From PVC group bacterium (GTDB taxonomy: Bacteria; Verrucomicrobiota; Kiritimatiellia; SS1-B-03-39; PXDE01): a stretch of 13,664 nucleotides of DNA. The DNA lies in NCBI GenBank assembly GCA_003566475.1, contig PXDE01000309.1:1-13664 (forward strand), read 5' to 3'. Position numbers and translations under genes: made by a program. Under the pieces are notes generated by a model. That model ran no database searches. It had not been told where the DNA came from and saw only the letters and a program-made list of their open reading frames with translations. Positions within the stretch are counted from its first letter, which is position 1; the number at the start of each line of letters is the position of its first letter. Shown here in pieces: positions 1 to 5,825 of the stretch.

Positions 1-19
1 CCCACCCCACCCCCACCCC
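1..19 (-). other. G-quadruplex-type motif upstream of the binding-protein gene
   Basis: The + strand carries four C runs (3, 4, 5 and 4 long) each separated by a single A, so the minus strand has four G runs of at least three with 1-nt loops. This fits the standard G3+N1-7 quadruplex pattern. It lies 11 nt upstream of the ATG at 30, and the G-rich strand is the template strand for that gene. The pattern is seen directly; any folding or regulatory role is inference, and low-complexity C tracts are common in GC-rich DNA. Confidence 0.4.
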
Positions 20-29
20 GGAGCCCCCC

Positions 30-1073
30 ATGCGTACCTCGCTCAGACTCCTGTCCCTGCTCGCCGTCCTGCCTGCGCTGTTCCTCGCCCCCGGATGCGG
101 CCGGCAGGCCGACCCGGCTGCCCCGCGCCGACCCGTCGTGGGCGTCTCCGTGCCCTCGGCCACGCATGGATGGACGGCGGGGGTCGGCCATTGGGCCCAG
201 CAGGCCATGGCCCAGTACCCGGAGATCGAATGGCGCTTCCAGCGGGCGGCCGGGGGCGACCAGCAGGTGGCCCATATCGAGGCCATGCTCGCGGCGGGGA
301 TCGACGCCCTGGTCTTCCTTCCCGAGGACGCGGGCACGGTGCTCCGGGCTATCCGCGAGGCCAAACGGCAGGGCGTGTATGTGGTGAGCGTGGACCGGGG
401 ACTCGAGGAGGACATCGCCGACCTCTACCTCGCCGGCGACAACCGGGCCTTCGGTCGGATCGCGGCCGAGTTCATGGTCGAGAAACTCGGCGGCGAGGGC
501 CGCATCGTGATCCTGCGGGGCAAGTCGGTGCCCATCGACACCGAGCGCTACGAGGCGGCCATGGAGGTGTTCCGCCAGCATCCCGGCATCACGGTGGTGG
601 CCACCCAGCGGGGCGAGTGGAACGCCGCCATCTCCCAGGAGGTGATGGACACCGTGCTGGCCGCCCATGACCGGATCGACGCGGTGTGGGCCTCGGACGA
701 CGACATGGCCCTGGGCGTGGAGCGGGCGCTGCGGGCCCGCGGCCGGGCCGACGAGCTGTGGGTCCTCGGCGGCGCGGGGATGAAGGACGTCGTGCGGCGG
801 GTGGCCGACGGCGATCCCCTGTTCCCGGCCAACGTCACCTACCCGCCCTCGATGACCGCCACGGCGATCCACCTGGCCGCCGCCGAGGTGCTGTACGATG
901 GCGACGAGACCCGGGTGGCCGACCGCATCCCGCCCCACGCCCCGGTGGATCGCGACCTGCTCCTGTCCTCCCGCGACCAGCGGCCGGCCGGCCAGCGCGA
1001 GCTGAGGATCGACATCCACCTCATCACCCCGGACAACGCCGAGGCCTTCTACTTCCCGGACTCGCCGTTCTGA
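30..1073 (+). CDS. Sugar ABC transporter substrate-binding protein (RbsB/XylF-like), probable lipoprotein
   Basis: 347 aa. It is the extracytoplasmic ligand-binding subunit of a probable sugar ABC importer of the periplasmic-binding-protein type 1 fold (RbsB/XylF, Peripla_BP_4 group). Residues 1-22 are a signal peptide (R2, R6, then a Leu-rich core) ending in APGC, with C23 as the likely lipidated cysteine. Ala at -3 makes this lipobox slightly atypical. The mature part shows family hallmarks: VVGVSVPSATHGW near the start (35-48), ALVFLPEDA (about 93-101), VVSVDRGL (about 117-124) and the hinge-proximal IDAVWASDDDMALGVERAL (about 219-237), where the Asp cluster normally lies near the ligand. 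Length is normal for the family. The ATG has a GGAG 8 nt upstream. No permease or ATPase gene follows, so partners would have to lie upstream of the window or elsewhere. The substrate cannot be named from sequence alone. Confidence 0.88.
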   Translation: MRTSLRLLSLLAVLPALFLAPGCGRQADPAAPRRPVVGVSVPSATHGWTAGVGHWAQQAMAQYPEIEWRFQRAAGGDQQVAHIEAMLAAGIDALVFLPEDAGTVLRAIREAKRQGVYVVSVDRGLEEDIADLYLAGDNRAFGRIAAEFMVEKLGGEGRIVILRGKSVPIDTERYEAAMEVFRQHPGITVVATQRGEWNAAISQEVMDTVLAAHDRIDAVWASDDDMALGVERALRARGRADELWVLGGAGMKDVVRRVADGDPLFPANVTYPPSMTATAIHLAAAEVLYDGDETRVADRIPPHAPVDRDLLLSSRDQRPAGQRELRIDIHLITPDNAEAFYFPDSPF

Positions 1074-1291
1074 TTAGCTTCACAATCCACAGCCGGGCCG
1101 GAACTCCCCCGGCGCGCTTCGCGGGCCTTCCGGCCCTGTTCGAGGAGCCATGCGGAAAACTCGTTTAGCTCGTCAATCCGCTTGAGACGGTCTAACGGCG
1201 TGGTGAGTCGCTTGAGCCGCAGAAGCTGCTCCAGCTCGTTGCGCTCCCAGGCATTGGCAGGCTCACGGCCGGTGATGTCGGCGCGTGTCAT
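1049..1291 (-). CDS. Small hypothetical protein, third gene of nucleotidyltransferase cassette
   Basis: 80 aa; not recognised. The sequence is strongly charged and probably alpha-helical up to about residue 62 (LLRLKRLTTPLDRLKRIDEL, then LNEFSAWLLEQGRKAREARR), followed by a polar tail ending ESGK. It has no signal peptide or membrane segment, so it is probably cytoplasmic. Its ATG overlaps the TGA of the preceding gene in an ATGA arrangement, which supports translational coupling. No strong ribosome binding site is visible of its own. Its 3' end overlaps the 3' end of the convergent binding-protein gene by 25 nt. The core loosely resembles the core of its neighbour (LxxxxR..E.....A......RK), but too weakly to claim homology. 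It is probably a real gene because of the tight packing. Confidence 0.55.
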   Translation of the reverse strand: MTRADITGREPANAWERNELEQLLRLKRLTTPLDRLKRIDELNEFSAWLLEQGRKAREARRGSSGPAVDCEANQNGESGK

Positions 1292-1536
1292 GGACGGTCG
1301 GCATGGGTTTTGGTTTCACAATCCTCGCGGCGGGCGTCTGCCACGATCAAGGGGCCGAGTTTCTTTCGCCGCTCCTGGAAGTATCGGGCGAGATCCGACA
1401 TGGATTCGGCGGCCCGGAGCTTCTCGCCCAAGGACAAGGCACTGAATTCCTGGGCCTGGATGCGCCGCACTCCCTCGAAGGTGTAGGTTTCGGGATCCGC
1501 CTCCCGGACGGCCCGGTCTGATTCATCCCTGCTCAT
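1288..1536 (-). CDS. Small hypothetical protein, second gene of nucleotidyltransferase cassette
   Basis: 82 aa with the start chosen here; not recognised. The protein is polar with a predicted amphipathic helix around FSALSLGEKLRAAESMSDLA and a basic stretch ERRKK. It has no signal peptide or membrane span. An ATG at 1581 in the same frame would give 97 aa but a 59-nt overlap with the nucleotidyltransferase gene. The ATG at 1536 gives a 14-nt overlap and has AAGGGG four bases upstream, so it is preferred. The gene sits between a nucleotidyltransferase gene and another small gene that it overlaps by 4 nt. Small proteins often partner MNT/AbiEii-type nucleotidyltransferases, so an antitoxin or accessory role is conceivable, but nothing in the sequence proves it. 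Confidence 0.58.
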   Translation of the reverse strand: MSRDESDRAVREADPETYTFEGVRRIQAQEFSALSLGEKLRAAESMSDLARYFQERRKKLGPLIVADARREDCETKTHADRP

Positions 1537-2032
1537 GGCGCCCCTTGATCTCCCGAAGTCGTTCCACGTCCTCAAGGTCATGCGGCCTTCCCGCCTGTTC
1601 CTTCATCCGGATCAGGGTGCCGATATCCACGATCCGAAGCTCGGTGCCGTCCTGGAAACGGTCCACCACGGCACGGGCCAGAGTTTCCGAGAATGGGAAG
1701 GGTTCCGACACGAATACATCCAGTTGTGTCTCGCGAAACCGGTCGCTATGGAAGTTCAGCACCACCATGTTCTTGTCGCGGATCCACCCTTCTCGCATCT
1801 CCTGGTCCCCGAACCCTTCTGCGGTTACCGGCACTCGGGGAAGATAGCCGATCCCGCGCAGCGCGTCGAACGCCCGCCGTACATTCTCTGGATTCAGGCG
1901 GATGACCAGATCGATATCGAAGGTGTTCCTGGGCACCCCGTGGGCGATGGCCGCCACCCCGCCGACCACAAGATATTCGACCTTCTGGGCGGCTAGGGCC
2001 CGAGCAATCTCCCTGATGGCTTCGTGGGTCAT
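1523..2032 (-). CDS. Nucleotidyltransferase-fold protein (AbiEii/DUF6036-like)
   Basis: 169 aa. It belongs to the nucleotidyltransferase superfamily of small stand-alone enzymes that includes DUF6036 and AbiEii-type proteins. Visible motifs: VVGGVAAIAHG (22-32) is the GG motif; RNTFDIDLVI (35-44) carries the paired catalytic acidic residues D39 and D41; QLDVFVSE (103-110) supplies a candidate third Asp, D105; and IRMKEQAGRPHDLEDVERL (141-159) is the conserved C-terminal K..AGR..D..D helix of this group. The catalytic set looks intact, so transfer of a nucleotide to RNA or protein is plausible; the target is unknown. TAGGGGCATG places a Shine-Dalgarno-like AGGGG across the upstream stop, 4 nt after the 499-residue protein gene, so co-transcription is likely. 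GC is visibly lower than in the export genes, hinting at separate acquisition. A type IV toxin-like role is a hypothesis only. Confidence 0.82.
   Translation of the reverse strand: MTHEAIREIARALAAQKVEYLVVGGVAAIAHGVPRNTFDIDLVIRLNPENVRRAFDALRGIGYLPRVPVTAEGFGDQEMREGWIRDKNMVVLNFHSDRFRETQLDVFVSEPFPFSETLARAVVDRFQDGTELRIVDIGTLIRMKEQAGRPHDLEDVERLREIKGRHEQG
1541..1546 (-). promoter_or_regulatory. Ribosome binding site deciding the start at 1536
   Basis: AAGGGG on the minus strand lies 4 nt before the ATG at 1536, inside the end of the nucleotidyltransferase gene. It supports the shorter 82-residue reading over the 97-residue one. Confidence 0.5.
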
Positions 2033-2036
2033 GCCC

Positions 2037-3536
2037 CTATTCCCTCTCCCGGAACGCCAGCCATCCGGTGCCCGTCCGCTCGGACCCGTCGGGGGCGGTG
2101 CAGAGGAAGGTGCCGGCGGTGAGGCCGCCCGCCCGCTGCATGGTGACCCGGGCCGTGTACTCCCCTTCGGCCACCCGGCCCCGTTCGGCGCGAAACCGGA
2201 GGTCGGCCTCGATCCGGTCCCCGTCCCAGCGCACGGCGCCGCCCGTGACCTCGCCTCGGAGGTCGGAGTGGTTGTTGGAGATCCGGCCGCCGGTCACGTT
2301 CCCCTCCCCGTCGGCCTCCAGGCTGATGAACACGCGCCCATGCCAGGCCGTCTGCGCCGCCAGGGCGCGCTCCAGCTTGAAGGTGTAGCGCCCGGCCGGC
2401 GAATCCTGGGCCACGGCGGCCGACGCCAACCCTTCCACGGGACCATCCACGCTGGCCTCGTCGTGAACGCCCTGGAACCGACCATCAAGGAGGCCGTGGC
2501 TCAGAACCGCCCCGATCTCGTAGGCGCAGACGACCGGCCGCCCGTCGCGGGGAATCCAGGGATCGGGCTGCACCACCATGGCCACCGATCCGCGAAGTCG
2601 GCCATCGGTCCAGGTCAGTCCGGAAGTATCCACGGTGTGGATGGCGTTGTTGTAGTTCGGCGACGCCCCGAACCCGTGGGCCACGGCGCCGTCCCGCACC
2701 GCGAGGTAGAGGTCGAGAAACTGATGGCCGGGAATCCCCCCGTGCAGGGTGATCCGAAGGTCCAGATCCCCGTCCGGCGGGGGCGCGGGCTCGAACCGCC
2801 CCAGGAACGCGCCCGGCGGAGCATCCGCGGAATCCAGCCGCTCCACCGACCCGGCCGCCCGGGAACCCACGACCTGGCCGTCGAGAACCAGCGTCATAGT
2901 ATCGGCCACGTCCATGGCGCCCTGACGCCGCCGCTCGATCTCCATGCGGCCGGTCAGTCCCCCATCCGCCTCCGCCCGAAGTTGGTGGCGAATCACCCGC
3001 AGGTTCGCGCTGACATCCGTCGGGCTCCCTGGAGGCCGGGCCAGGACGGCGGTAACAGCCTCCCCCTCCCCCGCCATCTCCAGCACCAGGCGCCGATGGT
3101 TGGCCGACCGGGCTTCGAGCACATGCTCGAGTTGAAGGGTGGCCCGCCAGACCTCCGGCCGGAGGACCGACGGCTTCCAGGCTGCCGAACGCTGCCGCAC
3201 ATCCTCCCCCTCCTCCACCACCGCCGTTCCGGCCTCCTCATCCAGCCTCACGGTCAGGGTCCGCCGGGTGCCGGGCGGAGGCTGATAGCCATCCGAAGGG
3301 ATCCCGACGTGCAGCGCTCCGTCGTCGGCCACGTCGACCGAATACGGCATGCGATTGAACCGGGGGCCCGTTCCGAACCCGCGAACCGGGCGGTCATCCT
3401 CGACCACGAGGGCGAGCACAAGATCCCTCCCCTCCCCCAGCGCGTCAGAGACCTGTACATCGACGCCCTGCCCTCTGGCCCCGGCCAAGCTGATTCCAAG
3501 CAACGCGAGCACGGTCGATCCATGGATTCCGTTCAT
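2037..3536 (-). CDS. Secreted hypothetical protein with A-B-A-B internal duplication
   Basis: 499 aa; family not recognised. Residues 7-23 form a short hydrophobic segment ending AGARG, consistent with a Sec signal peptide, although the n-region has no Lys or Arg. The same frame stays open to 3803, but that part would translate through the tRNA-Leu gene, so the ATG at 3536 is chosen; no strong Shine-Dalgarno is visible and an upstream GTG (V83/V84 of the open frame) is possible. The mature protein looks all-beta and is duplicated. Module A is at about 25-105 and 257-345 (LVVEDDRPVRGFGTGPRFN against LAVRDGAVAHGFGASPNYN). Module B is at about 130-240 and 383-495 (ATLQLEHVLEARSANHRRL against YTFKLERALAAQTAWHGRV). 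No catalytic motif is evident. Location is probably periplasm or cell surface; function unknown. Confidence 0.75.
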   Translation of the reverse strand: MNGIHGSTVLALLGISLAGARGQGVDVQVSDALGEGRDLVLALVVEDDRPVRGFGTGPRFNRMPYSVDVADDGALHVGIPSDGYQPPPGTRRTLTVRLDEEAGTAVVEEGEDVRQRSAAWKPSVLRPEVWRATLQLEHVLEARSANHRRLVLEMAGEGEAVTAVLARPPGSPTDVSANLRVIRHQLRAEADGGLTGRMEIERRRQGAMDVADTMTLVLDGQVVGSRAAGSVERLDSADAPPGAFLGRFEPAPPPDGDLDLRITLHGGIPGHQFLDLYLAVRDGAVAHGFGASPNYNNAIHTVDTSGLTWTDGRLRGSVAMVVQPDPWIPRDGRPVVCAYEIGAVLSHGLLDGRFQGVHDEASVDGPVEGLASAAVAQDSPAGRYTFKLERALAAQTAWHGRVFISLEADGEGNVTGGRISNNHSDLRGEVTGGAVRWDGDRIEADLRFRAERGRVAEGEYTARVTMQRAGGLTAGTFLCTAPDGSERTGTGWLAFRERE

Positions 3537-3655
3537 CGGCCCATGATGCGCCACCACGCCCCGGCGAACAAGGCGGAGGTGCGACAAGGAAGGGATCTGG
3601 CCCCATAGCGGCTCAAGGCTCCAGGGGCCCGTCCGTTGCGCGGGGCATACGTGGG

Positions 3656-3739
3656 TGCCGGAGGTGGGACTCGAACCCACACGAGGTTGCCCCCGCCAGA
3701 TTTTGAGTCTGGTGCGTCTGCCAGTTCCGCCACTCCGGC
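3656..3739 (-). tRNA. tRNA-Leu (CAA anticodon)
   Basis: 84 nt on the minus strand, 3739 to 3656. The acceptor stem GCCGGAG pairs perfectly with CTCCGGC and the discriminator is A. The anticodon stem CCAGA/TCTGG encloses the loop CTCAAAA, giving anticodon CAA, which reads UUG. A long variable arm (GGGGGCAACCTC region) is present as expected for class II tRNA-Leu. The T arm is GTGGG-TTCGAGT-CCCAC. CCA is not encoded: the three bases after the discriminator are CCC, so the end must be added enzymatically. The gene lies between the SecA-like gene and the 499-residue protein gene, all in the same orientation. Confidence 0.97.
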
Positions 3740-3760
3740 GAGTGGTCTGGACCGCGAACA

Positions 3761-3790
3761 GGTATACTCGGTACAGTACACCGTCCGCAA
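3761..3790 (-). promoter_or_regulatory. Putative sigma70-type promoter for tRNA-Leu
   Basis: On the minus strand TTGCGG (3790-3785) and TATACC (3766-3761) are separated by 18 nt, resembling -35 and -10 hexamers. The -10 lies 21 nt before the first tRNA base, leaving a short 5' leader. This is one of the few AT-rich patches nearby. It is a by-eye match. Confidence 0.5.
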
Positions 3791-3821
3791 GCACCGCCGA
3801 CAAGGGGCAGGGTCTCAGCGG

Positions 3822-5825
3822 TCAGGCGGCGTCGGGGGCGAAGGAGAGGGACTCGTCGAGCCAGGTGTCGGTGGCGAGGACGGAGCGGCGCTGGCGGTAG
3901 GCGAGGCGCTGGGCGGCGGCCTGGGCGGAGCGGACGGCGGCGGCCACCGGCCGGCGGGCGCTGGCCGGCGAGGCGGCGAGGGCCCGGGCCAGACCGGCCC
4001 GCACGGGAGCGGACAGGAACCGGACCAGGATCTCGTCCTCGAGGCTCACGAAGGCCTGGGCGCTCCCGGGATCGCCCTGCCGGGCGCAGCGGCCGAAGAG
4101 CTGGCGGTCGATCCGGCCGGATTCGTGCCGCTCGGTGGCCAGGACATGCAGCCCGCCCGACGCGGCCACGCCCCGGCCCAGTTTAATGTCGGTCCCGCGC
4201 CCGGCCATGTTGGTGGCGATGGTGATCCGCCCCTCGAGGCCGGCCTCGGCCACGATCCGCGCCTCTTCGGCGTGACGCACGGCGTTGAGCAGATTGAACT
4301 CCAGGCCGAGGGCCTCGAGCCGCCCGGCCAAGGCCTCGCTGGCGGCCACGCTTCGGGTGCCTACCAAAACAGGACGGCCGGCGGCATGGATCCGCCCCAC
4401 CTCGGTGGCCACGGCCGCCCACTTCGACTCGGCGTCGAGGAACAGCCGGTCCGGAGCGACCTCGCGGATGCACGGGCGATGGGTGGGGATGGCCAGGACG
4501 GGCAGCCGATAGATCCGCCAGAACTCCCCGGTGGCCTCGCGGGCGGTGCCGGTCATGCCGGCGAGCCGGGAGAACAGCCGGAAGAACCGCTGGAAGCTGA
4601 GCCGGGCCAGGGTCTCGTCGGGTTCGGTGATGTCGAGTCTCTCCTTGGCCTCGATGGCCTGGTGCAGCCCCTCGCTCCAGGTGCGGTTCGGCATGATGCG
4701 CCCCGTGAACTCGTCCACGATGACCGCCTTCTCGTCCTGGATGACGTAGTTGCGTCCGCGGAGGAACAGCTCGCGGGCAGTGAGGGCCTGCTGGATCAGC
4801 TCCTTTCGTCGGGCCGCCCCGCGCCAGATGGCGGGCAGGGTCTGGGCGAGGGCGTCGACATGGGCTTCCCCCTCGGGCCGCAGCTCGATCTCGCGGTAGC
4901 GGAGGTCCACGGTGTAGTCGCGGCCGGGCTGGAGATCCTCGGCGATGGCCCGGGCGGCGGCGCAGGCGTCCCGCAGCAGGGGGTTGGGCCGGCGGCGGGC
5001 GATGATGAGCGGGGTGACCGCCTCGTCGATAAGCACGCTGTCGGCCTCGTCGACGAGGGCGGTGTGGAGGCCGCGCATGACCAGTCCATCGGCCGTGACC
5101 GACCGGGGGGCGAGCAAAGCCCGGAGCAGGCGACGTTCGGGTTCGGGGACGCGGGCCAGGTGAAGCCGGTCCCGGAGGAAATCGGCCAGCAGCTCCTTGC
5201 TGGTGGTGTAGCAGACGTCGGAGGCATAAGCCTTCCTTCGCGCGGCCGGATCCAGCGCCGAGGTGACGTAGCCGACCGACACCCCGCAGAACCGGTAGAA
5301 TGGCGCGAACCATTCGGCGTCGCGCTGGGCGAGGTAGTCGTTGACGGTGACGATGTGGCAGGGTGCGCCCGACCATCCGGCCAGGGTAGCGGCCAGGGCG
5401 GCGGTGAGGGTCTTGCCCTCGCCGGTGGCCATTTCTGCGAGCATGCCCCGGTCCATGGCCAGCGCACCCAGAAGCTGGACGGGGAACGGCTCCAGCCCGA
5501 CGGTACGGCGGGCGGCCTCCCGGATGCCGGCGAGGGCGTCGGGGATGACGGCGGCCCGGCGGGCGGGATGGAGGCGGGCGCGGCGGACGCGCTCGCGGAA
5601 GTCCTGGAGCCGTTCGCGGAGGTGCCGATCGGACAGGGCTTCGAGCTCCGGCGCCTGTCCGACAACCCGGTCCACCGAGGCGGTGAGGCGGGCATGCCGA
5701 CGGGAGGCGCGGCCAGCCAGGCCGACCGCCGACTGGGCCAAGGCGTCGAGCCCCTTGGGCAGAGGACGGGTCCGGGGAACCGCGACCCGGTGGTAGTCGG
5801 CCGAGGGCGGGACGATGGAGGGCAT
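3822..5825 (-). CDS. SecA-like ATPase lacking the C-terminal half of SecA
   Basis: 667 aa; SecA is usually about 800-900. It is clearly of the SecA family. Walker A MATGEGKT (132-139), VNDYLAQRDAEW (161-172), Walker B/DEAD-type LVDEADSVLIDEA (257-269), the region around DEFTGRIMPN (371-380) with GLHQAIEAKE (386-395), LAGMTGTA (421-428), ATNMAGRGTDI (537-547) and ERHESGRIDRQLFGRCARQGD (565-585) all match SecA motor motifs. The residues between Walker B and DEFTGR fit a preprotein cross-linking domain. After residue about 600 only one short helical stretch remains before the stop, so most of the helical scaffold, the helical wing, the two-helix finger and the zinc-binding tail are absent. The ATG at 5825 shares one base with the TGA of the M50/HlyD gene (TGATG), and an upstream extension would overlap that gene heavily. 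Inference: a specialised cytoplasmic motor for the adjoining export genes rather than housekeeping SecA. Confidence 0.9.
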   Translation of the reverse strand: MPSIVPPSADYHRVAVPRTRPLPKGLDALAQSAVGLAGRASRRHARLTASVDRVVGQAPELEALSDRHLRERLQDFRERVRRARLHPARRAAVIPDALAGIREAARRTVGLEPFPVQLLGALAMDRGMLAEMATGEGKTLTAALAATLAGWSGAPCHIVTVNDYLAQRDAEWFAPFYRFCGVSVGYVTSALDPAARRKAYASDVCYTTSKELLADFLRDRLHLARVPEPERRLLRALLAPRSVTADGLVMRGLHTALVDEADSVLIDEAVTPLIIARRRPNPLLRDACAAARAIAEDLQPGRDYTVDLRYREIELRPEGEAHVDALAQTLPAIWRGAARRKELIQQALTARELFLRGRNYVIQDEKAVIVDEFTGRIMPNRTWSEGLHQAIEAKERLDITEPDETLARLSFQRFFRLFSRLAGMTGTAREATGEFWRIYRLPVLAIPTHRPCIREVAPDRLFLDAESKWAAVATEVGRIHAAGRPVLVGTRSVAASEALAGRLEALGLEFNLLNAVRHAEEARIVAEAGLEGRITIATNMAGRGTDIKLGRGVAASGGLHVLATERHESGRIDRQLFGRCARQGDPGSAQAFVSLEDEILVRFLSAPVRAGLARALAASPASARRPVAAAVRSAQAAAQRLAYRQRRSVLATDTWLDESLSFAPDAA

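Noticed and set aside
1902..3608. A 568-codon + strand open frame opposite the 499-residue protein gene
   Set aside because: Pro/Arg/His-rich with no signal peptide or motif. The minus-strand frame has a signal peptide and an internal duplication that would not arise by chance.
3656..3739. tRNA-Leu as an attachment site for a mobile island
   Set aside because: No second copy of the tRNA 3' end, no integrase and no terminal repeats were seen in the window.
3537..3803. N-terminal extension of the 499-residue protein to an ATG at 3803
   Set aside because: The extension translates through the tRNA-Leu gene, giving the characteristic spurious peptide GGTGRRTRLKIW; the signal peptide begins at 3536.
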